Source: Arthrobacter frigidicola (lineage in GTDB: Bacteria; Actinomycetota; Actinomycetes; Actinomycetales; Micrococcaceae). From it: DNA of 64,000 nt. The position numbers and the translations under genes are program-made. Positions 43,770 through 50,797 of the stretch are shown in pieces. The notes under the pieces were generated by a model. The model worked only from the letters and a program-made list of their open reading frames with translations, had not been told where the DNA came from and did not search any database. The DNA is taken from positions 806,001 through 870,000 of the forward strand of contig QZVU01000001.1 of NCBI GenBank assembly GCA_003602285.1. Reading direction: 5' to 3'. The number at the start of each line of letters is the position of its first letter. Positions within the stretch are counted from its first letter, which is position 1.

Positions 43770-45318
43770 TACCCCAGGAGCAGGTCAGCGCCCGCGCCGT
43801 AATGAAAAGGGCAGGGAGCGGAACCGTTCGGGGGAGCGCAAGTTCTCCCAGGCCGCGCCCTCCCAGCGGACCCGGAAGGCCGACCCGGCGCGCCTTGTCG
43901 CGTTCGAGGTGCTTCGGGCGGTGGCTGCGGAGGACGCCTATGCGAACCTCGTCCTGCCGGTGAGCATCCGCAAGCATCGACTCGACCGCCGAGACGCAGG
44001 GTTCGCGACAGAACTGGCCTACGGCGCCCTGCGCGGGCAGGGAACCTACGATGCTGTGCTGGCCCGCTGCGTCGACCGTCCCCTGGCGCAGCTCGATCCG
44101 GCCGTGCTCGACGCGCTGCGCATCGGTGCCCACCAGCTCCTCGGGATGCGCGTGCCCGCCCATGCGGCGCTCGATCAGACGGTCGGCCTGGTCCGTGCCG
44201 TGATTGGCGCCGGGCCCGCTTCCCTCATCAACGCCGTGCTGCGCAAGGTGGCCGCCCGCGACCTCGCCGCCTGGATCGGTGAGCTGACCGCCGGCCAGAC
44301 CGACGGCGTCAAGATCGCCTCCCTGACGCACAGCCACCCGGAGTGGATCGTGCGGGCCATGCGGCAGTCACTGGTCGCCCACGGACGCACCGTCGAGGAG
44401 ATCGACGAGCTGCTCGAGGCCGACAACGCCGCGCCCGTAGTGAACCTCGTGGCGCTTCCCGGCCTCGGCTCCCTCGACGAAGCCCTGGCCGAGGGCGCCG
44501 AACCGGGCCGCCTGGCCGAAGGGTCCGCCTACTACGCAGGAGGCGACGTCGGACGGCTGGCCGGGGTGCGGGAAGGCACGCTCCGCGTGCAGGACGCCGG
44601 CTCGCAGCTGGTCGCCCGCGCCCTCGCTGCCGTCGACCTGCTTCCCGCCGGACCGGAGAATGGAGCCGGAGCCGGCTCCGGTCCGGGTCCCGACGCCGGA
44701 TCCGAGCGCTGGCTCGACCTGTGCGCCGGGCCCGGAGGCAAGTCCGCGCTCCTCGCCGCGCTGGGCCGCTCGGTGCCCGCGACCCTTGTCGCCAACGAGC
44801 CGGTGCCGCACCGCGCACAGCTCGTCCGTCAGGCCCTGCGTCCGGTCGACGGCGGGACGTGGACGGTGCGCGTCGGCGACGGCAGGGAGGTAGGGCAGGA
44901 GGAGCCGGAAAGCTATGACCGGGTCCTGGTCGACGCGCCCTGCACCGGGCTCGGGGCCCTGCGGCGCCGGCCCGAGGCCCGGTGGCGGCGCAAGCCTGCG
45001 GACCTTGTGGAGCTTGCCCCGCTGCAGCGCGGCCTGCTTGAGTCCGCGCTCGAGGCAGTGCGCCCCGGCGGCGTCGTCGCCTACGTGACCTGCTCGCCGC
45101 ACCATGCCGAAACCCTCGCCGTCGTCGAGGACGCACTGCGCCGTCGGCCGGAGATGGAGCTGCTCGACTCCGGTGCGGCCCTCGACGCGGTCAGCATCGG
45201 CGGACCGTTGAACTCTGCCAGGCCGGCTGCGTCCGGGACGGGATCCACGGCGCAGCTGTGGCCGCACCTTCACGGCACCGACGCCATGTTCCTCGCCCTG
45301 ATCCGCAAACCCCTCTGA
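43762..45318 (+). CDS. rsmB: 16S rRNA (cytosine-967-C5) methyltransferase family (RsmB)
   Basis: A 518-residue protein. After a basic disordered N-terminus (1-45) comes a NusB-like RNA-binding domain (about 50-180), then an RsmB/Sun/NOL1-type methyltransferase domain. The SAM loop reads LDLCAGPGGKSALLA. Two cysteines are present: the PC motif VLVDAPCTGLGALRRRPE and the nucleophile in VTCSPHHAE. It methylates C967 of 16S rRNA in E. coli; the position in this organism is inferred. Start ATG 43762 lies inside the end of fmt, so def-fmt-rsmB is one coupled unit. Confidence 0.95.
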   Translation: MSDTPGAGQRPRRNEKGRERNRSGERKFSQAAPSQRTRKADPARLVAFEVLRAVAAEDAYANLVLPVSIRKHRLDRRDAGFATELAYGALRGQGTYDAVLARCVDRPLAQLDPAVLDALRIGAHQLLGMRVPAHAALDQTVGLVRAVIGAGPASLINAVLRKVAARDLAAWIGELTAGQTDGVKIASLTHSHPEWIVRAMRQSLVAHGRTVEEIDELLEADNAAPVVNLVALPGLGSLDEALAEGAEPGRLAEGSAYYAGGDVGRLAGVREGTLRVQDAGSQLVARALAAVDLLPAGPENGAGAGSGPGPDAGSERWLDLCAGPGGKSALLAALGRSVPATLVANEPVPHRAQLVRQALRPVDGGTWTVRVGDGREVGQEEPESYDRVLVDAPCTGLGALRRRPEARWRRKPADLVELAPLQRGLLESALEAVRPGGVVAYVTCSPHHAETLAVVEDALRRRPEMELLDSGAALDAVSIGGPLNSARPAASGTGSTAQLWPHLHGTDAMFLALIRKPL

Positions 45319-45369
45319 CCGTTCCGGGACGCAGCGCTGTCCCGCCGCCTCCAACCGAAAAGGACACCT

Positions 45370-46041
45370 GTGGGAGCCTGCCGCATCAATCCGAGCATCC
45401 TTTCAGCCGACTTCGTGAACCTCGAGCGCGAACTCGGGCGCATCGGTGCGGCCGACGCCGTGCACGTGGACGTGATGGACAACCATTTCGTGCCCAACCT
45501 CACGCTGGGCCAGCCGGTGGTAAAGCGGATCCAGGAGGTCAGCGGGCTCCCGCTCGATGTCCACCTCATGATCGAGGACGCCGACCGGTGGGCCCCCGCG
45601 TACGCCGAGCTCGGTGCCGCGTCGGTGACCTTCCATGCCGAAGCCGCGGCCGCCCCGGTCCGCCTGGCCCGCGAGCTTCGCGCCGGCGGCGCCCAGGCAG
45701 GCATGGCGCTGCGGCCGGCCACATCGGTTGAGCCCTACCTCGACATGCTGGGGGAGCTCGATCTGCTCCTGATCATGACCGTCGAGCCCGGGTTCGGCGG
45801 GCAGTCCTTCCTCGACCTGACCCTGCCCAAGATCCGGCGGGCGGCCGAGGCAATCCGCGGCGGTTCGCTTCCCCTCGCGATCCAGGTCGACGGCGGCATC
45901 ACCGAAGAGACCATCCTGCGCGCAGCGGAGGCAGGGGCCACGGTCTTCGTCGCGGGCTCCTCCGTCTACGGGGCGGAGGATCCCGGCCAGGCGATAGACC
46001 GCCTCCGCCGCGCGGCCGAAGCCGCGGCTGCCGGCCGGTAA
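45370..46041 (+). CDS. rpe: ribulose-phosphate 3-epimerase
   Basis: A 223-residue TIM-barrel metalloenzyme interconverting ribulose-5-phosphate and xylulose-5-phosphate. The characteristic strands are intact: [25 protein letters not shown] with metal-binding Asp/His, [19 protein letters not shown] and QVDGGITEE with the catalytic Asp. The start is GTG with AAAAGGACA 7 nt upstream. It follows rsmB by 51 bp and is probably co-transcribed. 155 bp without a gene or clear terminator separate it from the convergent VLRF1 gene. Confidence 0.97.
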   Translation: MGACRINPSILSADFVNLERELGRIGAADAVHVDVMDNHFVPNLTLGQPVVKRIQEVSGLPLDVHLMIEDADRWAPAYAELGAASVTFHAEAAAAPVRLARELRAGGAQAGMALRPATSVEPYLDMLGELDLLLIMTVEPGFGGQSFLDLTLPKIRRAAEAIRGGSLPLAIQVDGGITEETILRAAEAGATVFVAGSSVYGAEDPGQAIDRLRRAAEAAAAGR

Positions 46042-46196
46042 CCGACGCCGTCCGGCCCGGGCCACCCTGCCCGTGGCTTGACCCGGCGGCCGCCGTCACC
46101 GCCGCTCGCGGCCGGGTGGCCCTCGCGGCTCGTGCCCCGAACACTGGACCCGTTGCTGTCAGAGGACGTGCGGTGCCGGGTGCCGGGCGGACGGGG

Positions 46197-46853
46197 CTAA
46201 CCCGCGGCCGCCTCCGGCGGGTCCGTGATGGTGATCCGCACCGACATCGCCTCCGCCGCCGCCCGCTGAAGCACGGCCAAGCGCGGATCGGGGACCGCGG
46301 TGAACGGCAGCCGGGGGAGGTGGGCGTACTGCGCAAGCGCCGGATGGGCGAGCACTTCGAGGGCCAGGGTGCGGTCGCCGCCCAGCTGGACGCAGTCGAT
46401 GGGGTGGGCCGAGAAGACCGCCGAAGCGTGTTCCGCCGCCGCCTGGACGAGCGAAGAGGCCTGATTGGCCCGGCGCCGCGCGAACCGCTGCTGCGACCAG
46501 CCGCCCGCGGCCGTGCGGGACTGGACATACCGGGTGCCCGTCTTGGAGGCGAGCAGCCTGCCGTGGCGGGCCACCCCCACCGAATAGCCGCCCCGGCGGA
46601 CCAGGATGAGCGCCACAGCCCGCGGTTCCCCCGCGGCGGCGGTCAGTGCCTGAACCGAGGGCGCCCCGGTCGCCTCCGGTGCCGGAGGAAGGGGCGGCAC
46701 CAGGACGGCACGGCACCCGTTGGAGGCGGTCAGGGCCAGGGCTCCGCCGGGGGAGCCGGCGTCGATCGTGTAGCCGCCGTTGCGCTGTGCGAACCGCTCC
46801 AACCAGCCGGCCAGGCGCTCCCCCGAAACGAGGACGGTTCTCGGCTCTGCCAT
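46197..46853 (-). CDS. actinobacterial VLRF1 / Vms1-like peptidyl-tRNA hydrolase
   Basis: A 218-residue protein of the acVLRF1 group, the bacterial relatives of eukaryotic Vms1/ANKZF1, which cut nascent chains from peptidyl-tRNA on stalled, split ribosomes. The core pattern runs [21 protein letters not shown], then the catalytic-loop region [19 protein letters not shown], where the glutamine of a GxxQ-type motif is kept, then a helical segment ending in [13 protein letters not shown] start at ATG 46853 with GGAGGA 5 nt upstream; a GTG at 46865 is also possible. It is divergent from rarA with a 62-bp shared gap. Confidence 0.85.
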   Translation of the reverse strand: MAEPRTVLVSGERLAGWLERFAQRNGGYTIDAGSPGGALALTASNGCRAVLVPPLPPAPEATGAPSVQALTAAAGEPRAVALILVRRGGYSVGVARHGRLLASKTGTRYVQSRTAAGGWSQQRFARRRANQASSLVQAAAEHASAVFSAHPIDCVQLGGDRTLALEVLAHPALAQYAHLPRLPFTAVPDPRLAVLQRAAAEAMSVRITITDPPEAAAG

Positions 46854-46902
46854 CGTGTCCTCCACTCCGCCCCGGCCATCCGCCGGCGTCAGTGCTACAC
46901 AG

Positions 46903-46908
46903 TAGCCT
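46903..46908 (+). promoter_or_regulatory. -10 element giving a predicted leaderless rarA mRNA
   Basis: TAGCCT ends 7 nt before the rarA GTG, and no Shine-Dalgarno is present. Confidence 0.5.
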
Positions 46909-46915
46909 TGGCAGT

Positions 46916-48319
46916 GTGAATGATCTATTCAGCGCTGCCGCCGAAGACGAGGACGACGGCTTCCCCGGCGCCGCACCGCCGACCCTTGCCGGTGCCGGTT
47001 CCCAGCGGCCGCGGAGCCCCCTGGCCGTGCGGATGCGTCCGCGCTCCCTCGATGAGGTCGTCGGCCAGCAGCACCTCCTCGGACCCGGCTCGCCGCTGCG
47101 CACCCTGGCCGGCGACACCGCCTCCGGTGGGCCCGCCGGCCCGTCCTCGGTCGTGCTGTGGGGTCCGCCCGGAACCGGAAAGACGACCCTCGCGCACGTG
47201 GTGGCCCGCGGGCAGGGGCGGCAGTTCGTCGAGCTTTCGGCGATCACCGCCGGCGTGAAGGACGTCCGCCGGGTGATGGAAGAGGCCCTGACCGCGCGCG
47301 ACCTCTACCGCCGGACCACCATCCTGTTCCTCGATGAGATCCACCGGTTCAACAAGGCCCAGCAGGACGCGCTGCTGCCCGGCGTCGAGAACCGGTGGGT
47401 CGTCCTGATCGCGGCCACCACCGAAAACCCCTCGTTTTCCGTCGTCGCTCCGCTGCTCTCCCGGTCGCTGCTGCAGACCCTCCGCCCGCTGACCGAGGCC
47501 GACATCGCCGGGCTGCTGCAGCGGGCGGTCGAGGACGAACGGGGCCTGGGCGGGACCGTCCGCCTGAGCGAGGAGGCCCTCGAACACCTGGTGCGCCTCG
47601 CCGCCGGCGACGCCCGCCGCGGGCTCACCGCCCTCGAAGCGGCGGCCGGCGTCGCCCAGTCCGCCGGCGACGGGCCGGCACCGGCCGTGGTTGAACTCCA
47701 GCACGCCGAGAAGGCCCTCGACGTGGCGGCGCTGCGGTACGACCGGGCGGGCGATCAGCACTACGACGTCGCCAGCGCCTTCATCAAGTCGCTTCGGGGG
47801 TCCGACGTCGACGCGTCCCTCCACTACCTCGCCCGGATGCTCGAGGCGGGGGAGGACCCCCGCTTCGTCGCCCGCAGGATCATGATCTCGGCCTCCGAGG
47901 ATGTAGGCATGGCCGATCCGACGGCGCTGCAGACAGCGGTGGCGGCGGCGCAGGCGGTGCAGCTCGTCGGGATGCCCGAGGCGAGGATCATCCTCGCCGA
48001 GGCCGTCGTCCACATCGCCACGGCACCGAAGTCCAACGCGGCGTACAACGGCATCAATGCCGCCATCGCCGACGTGCGGGCCGGACGGGGCCAGGGCATC
48101 CCCGCCCACCTGCGCGATGCCCACTACCCCGGGGCCTCCCAGCTCGGCCACGGCAAGGGATACGTCTACTCCCACGACGAACCGCACGGCATTGCCGCCC
48201 AGCAGTACGCGCCCGACGACCTGGTGGGCCGGGACTACTACCTCCCCACCGACCGGGGGGCCGAACGGGACATCGGCACGCGCCTCGGCCGGCTGCGCAG
48301 GATCCTGCGGGGCCGGTAG
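46916..48319 (+). CDS. rarA: replication-associated recombination protein A (RarA/MgsA)
   Basis: A 467-residue AAA+ ATPase of the RarA/WRNIP1 family, acting at stalled replication forks. The N-terminus (MNDLFS) carries a possible clamp-binding stretch. Walker A is [11 protein letters not shown], Walker B is [11 protein letters not shown], and sensor 1 is AATTENPSF, followed by the MgsA C-terminal tetramerisation region ([27 protein letters not shown] and [14 protein letters not shown]). GTG 46916 is chosen from the family N-terminus; the longer frame overlaps VLRF1. Confidence 0.95.
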   Translation: MNDLFSAAAEDEDDGFPGAAPPTLAGAGSQRPRSPLAVRMRPRSLDEVVGQQHLLGPGSPLRTLAGDTASGGPAGPSSVVLWGPPGTGKTTLAHVVARGQGRQFVELSAITAGVKDVRRVMEEALTARDLYRRTTILFLDEIHRFNKAQQDALLPGVENRWVVLIAATTENPSFSVVAPLLSRSLLQTLRPLTEADIAGLLQRAVEDERGLGGTVRLSEEALEHLVRLAAGDARRGLTALEAAAGVAQSAGDGPAPAVVELQHAEKALDVAALRYDRAGDQHYDVASAFIKSLRGSDVDASLHYLARMLEAGEDPRFVARRIMISASEDVGMADPTALQTAVAAAQAVQLVGMPEARIILAEAVVHIATAPKSNAAYNGINAAIADVRAGRGQGIPAHLRDAHYPGASQLGHGKGYVYSHDEPHGIAAQQYAPDDLVGRDYYLPTDRGAERDIGTRLGRLRRILRGR

Positions 48320-48353
48320 GCCGGCCCGGCGGAGGTTCCGCAGGGAGGCGTGC

Positions 48354-48935
48354 TCAGGGGAGGGCGCGGCGCATCAGCACGCGCGGGAAGCCGTTGGAGA
48401 CCGAGGTGGTGTCGGCGGCTTTCGTGAAGCCGGCCCGCTCGAACAGCGCCCGGGTGCCAACATAGGCCATCGTGGTGTCGACCTTCTGCCCGCCGTTGTC
48501 CACCGGGTAGCCCTCGACGGCGGGCGCCCCGGAGTCCCGGGCATGCTCCACGGCGCCCAGCAGCAGCGCCGCGGCAACGCCCTTGCCGCGGCGCCCGCCC
48601 CGGACCCGGAAGCACCACACGCTCCACACCGGCAGGTCATCGAGGTGCGGGATTTTCGTGCTGTGCGCGAAGGAATGGAGGTCGGCCCGGGGCGCCACGC
48701 CGCACCAGCCCACCACCGTGTCGCCGTCGTAGGCCAGGATCCCGGGCGGGATGGCCCGGCCGCACAGGTCCTCGACCATTGCTGCGCGCTGGCGGCCGGT
48801 CAGCTCACGGTTCTCCCGGGACGGCAGCCGGTAGGTCAGGCACCAGCACACCGGAGAATCGGGGTTGCGGGGGCCCAGCAGCACCGCGACGTCCCCGAAC
48901 CGGTCTCGAGTCGCCGGACGGATCTCGTACTCCAT
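48354..48935 (-). CDS. GNAT family N-acetyltransferase
   Basis: A 193-residue acetyltransferase. The acetyl-CoA pyrophosphate loop reads RGGRRGKGVAAALL, preceded by strand WSVWCFRVR, and the C-terminal motif YVGTRALFERAGFTKAADTT is the usual GNAT motif B. The WCLTYRLP start is shared by a group of uncharacterised actinobacterial GNATs; the acceptor is unknown. TAGGGT (complement of 48942-48947) ends 6 nt before the ATG, predicting a leaderless mRNA. It converges on rarA with only 34 bp between stops. Confidence 0.88.
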   Translation of the reverse strand: MEYEIRPATRDRFGDVAVLLGPRNPDSPVCWCLTYRLPSRENRELTGRQRAAMVEDLCGRAIPPGILAYDGDTVVGWCGVAPRADLHSFAHSTKIPHLDDLPVWSVWCFRVRGGRRGKGVAAALLLGAVEHARDSGAPAVEGYPVDNGGQKVDTTMAYVGTRALFERAGFTKAADTTSVSNGFPRVLMRRALP

Positions 48936-49028
48936 GCCGGTACCCTAGCCGTCCGGGGGCCGGGGAACCATCGGGCGCCGGGCCGGCGGGGAAAGCGGCC
49001 GCTGACCATCCCGGAGCCCTCGGACTGC

Positions 49029-49034
49029 TAGGAT
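49029..49034 (+). promoter_or_regulatory. extended -10 promoter element of rpsD
   Basis: TGCTAGGAT: a TAGGAT -10 with an upstream TGN extension. Transcription from here gives rpsD a leader of about 195 nt. Confidence 0.5.
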
Positions 49035-49041
49035 TGTGGGT

Positions 49042-49237
49042 TGACTGGCAAGTAGCACCGTGCCCGTTCCCTTTCCCTTGAATTTCGAAGACGGAGGAGC
49101 GTGCGCGGAGCTGACTGTAGTACCGGGAAGCGGCCAATCCCGGCTCTCCGCACAAGGAGGCCAGCAACACAGAGAAAGTGCCGCGCATCGAACCGATGCG
49201 CCAGGCTCTTTGCCGCAGAAACAGATGAAAGGTAAAC
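49042..49237 (+). promoter_or_regulatory. structured 5' leader of rpsD
   Basis: The leader has two good foldings. First, a long arm at 49101-49153: GTGCG pairs with CGCAC, GAGC with GCTC, topped by a CGGGA/TCCCG hairpin. Second, a perfect 7-bp CGCATCG/CGATGCG hairpin (49184-49200) with a 3-nt loop, about 38 nt before the GTG. S4 is a known translational autoregulator in other bacteria, so these may form an S4-binding control element (inference). Confidence 0.45.
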
Positions 49238-49864
49238 GTGGCTAACAACACACGTGCCCGCCGGAAGGTCCGCATTTCGCGTGCCCTCGGCATTGCTTTG
49301 ACCCCGAAGGCCGAGAAGTACCTCGAGCGTCGCCCGTACGCTCCCGGCCAGCACGGACGCGCCCGCCGCAAGCAGGACAGCGACTACGCCGTACGCCTGC
49401 GCGAAAAGCAGCGTCTGCGCGCCCAGTACGGTATCCGCGAAGCGCAGATGACCCGCGTCTTCGAAGAAGCACGCCGCACCTCGGGCCTGACCGGTGAGAA
49501 CCTCATCGAGCTGCTCGAAATGCGTCTGGACGCCCTCGTGCTCCGTGCCGGCTTCGCCCGCACCATCGCCCAGGCCCGCCAGCTGGTCGTGCACCGCCAC
49601 ATCATGGTCGACGGCGCCCGGGTGGACCGCCCGTCGTTCCGCGTTGCGGAGGGTCAGCTGATCCACGTCCACAGCCGCAGCGAGACCATGGTCCCGCTCC
49701 AGGTTGCAGCAGCCGGCGCCCACCGCGACGTCCTGCCGGCCGTCCCGGGCTACCTCGACGTCTCGCTCGAGAAGCTCCAGGCCCGCCTGGTCCGCCGCCC
49801 CAAGCGCTCCGAGGTCCCCGTGACCTGCGAAGAGCAGCTCGTGGTGGAGTACTACGCCCGCTAG
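49238..49864 (+). CDS. rpsD: 30S ribosomal protein S4
   Basis: A 208-residue primary 16S-binding protein of the small subunit. The N-terminus (RARRKVRISRALGIALTPKAEKYLERRPYAPGQHG) lacks the four zinc-binding cysteines of C+ forms, so it is a zinc-independent S4. The S4 RNA-binding domain runs near residues 95-160 (MRLDALVLRAGFARTIAQARQLVVH). The start is a GTG with GAAAGG 8 nt upstream. It stands alone, outside the alpha operon, as is usual in Actinobacteria, with its own promoter, long leader and terminator. Confidence 0.98.
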   Translation: MANNTRARRKVRISRALGIALTPKAEKYLERRPYAPGQHGRARRKQDSDYAVRLREKQRLRAQYGIREAQMTRVFEEARRTSGLTGENLIELLEMRLDALVLRAGFARTIAQARQLVVHRHIMVDGARVDRPSFRVAEGQLIHVHSRSETMVPLQVAAAGAHRDVLPAVPGYLDVSLEKLQARLVRRPKRSEVPVTCEEQLVVEYYAR

Positions 49865-49909
49865 TTCGACGCCCCGGCGGCTCGCCCGCCGGCTTCGAAC
49901 AGCAGCCAT

Positions 49910-49945
49910 CCCAATAGCCCGCGGCTCCGGCCGCGGGCTATTGGG
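49910..49945 (+). terminator. rpsD terminator
   Basis: A perfect 16-bp stem (49910-49925 / 49930-49945), TCCG loop, 45 bp after the stop. No T tract follows, but the stem is very stable. Confidence 0.75.
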
Positions 49946-50005
49946 TCCGGCACCCCAATTCTTTGCCGCCCAAGGGCGGTTACCTGGATACGAAGGAGAC
50001 CGTCC

Positions 50006-50380
50006 ATGTCCGGTGGAGATATTGCCGGCCTCATTGCAGCCGGCGTGTTTGCCGTCCTGGTCGCATTGCTGGCTGTGCCCGTGCTGAAGCTCGGCAGGGT
50101 GTTCGACGAACTGCGCACCGCGATCCGCACCGTGACGGACGAGACGACGCCGCTGATCACCGAGGTGACCAGCACCGTCAGCACCACGCACCAGCAGCTG
50201 AAGAACGTCGACGGCATCACCTCCAACGTGTCCGACGCCTCCGCGAACCTTTCCGCGCTGTCCTCCCTGGTCGCCGCGACGCTCGGAGCCCCGCTGATCA
50301 AGGTCGCGGCGTTCTCCTACGGCGTCCGCACCGCCTTCGCCGGCCGGAAGACGCCGGCCGGGCGGCGACGCAGCCGCTAA
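50006..50380 (+). CDS. DUF948 family membrane protein
   Basis: A 124-residue protein with one N-terminal membrane helix (about 8-28) and a helical, Ser/Thr-rich cytoplasmic or periplasmic coiled region (RTVTDETTPLITEVTSTVSTTHQQL), ending in a basic tail. DUF948 proteins precede alaS in many Actinobacteria and resemble general stress membrane proteins of Firmicutes; their function is unknown. It has a good AAGGAGA ribosome site. It is first of the DUF948-DUF6167-like-alaS-ruvX-mltG block. Confidence 0.9.
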   Translation: MSGGDIAGLIAAGVFAVLVALLAVPVLKLGRVFDELRTAIRTVTDETTPLITEVTSTVSTTHQQLKNVDGITSNVSDASANLSALSSLVAATLGAPLIKVAAFSYGVRTAFAGRKTPAGRRRSR

Positions 50381-50449
50381 GGCACCCCCTCCGGGCCCGC
50401 GGTCCCGGATCACCAGACACCGCCGTCAGCACCCGACGAGGAGGATCCC

Positions 50450-50698
50450 ATGATCAGAAGAGCCCTATGGATGGCAGCGGGAGTGGCCATCGGTGTTCTC
50501 GCAGTACGCAAGGTCACCGCCGCGAAGGCAGCGCTGGGGCCGGCCGGCCTCAACCGCGCCGTCGGCTCGGCCTCTGACAATGTCGCCGGATTCGCCGACG
50601 CCTTCCGTTCCGGCATGCGTGAGCGCGAGGCGGACCTCCGCTCGGCGCTGGGCGTCGAGCAGCCGGTTCCCCCGGCCCCCGCAGCAACGCACCGCTGA
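50450..50698 (+). CDS. DUF6167-like small membrane protein
   Basis: An 82-residue protein with one N-terminal hydrophobic helix (about 5-20, LWMAAGVAIGVLAV) and a helical polar remainder. A protein of this type sits between DUF948 and alaS in other Actinobacteria (DUF6167 as I recall it). Function unknown. It has a GAGGAG ribosome site and lies 69 bp after DUF948. Confidence 0.75.
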   Translation: MIRRALWMAAGVAIGVLAVRKVTAAKAALGPAGLNRAVGSASDNVAGFADAFRSGMREREADLRSALGVEQPVPPAPAATHR

Positions 50699-50797
50699 CC
50701 GGGCCGGAGCGCCCCCAACCCGAACCGCACCGGCTCGCCGCGGGCAGCACCGCCCCTGCCGGTCCGAATCCACCTGCCGAACCCGAAGGATCCCCCC

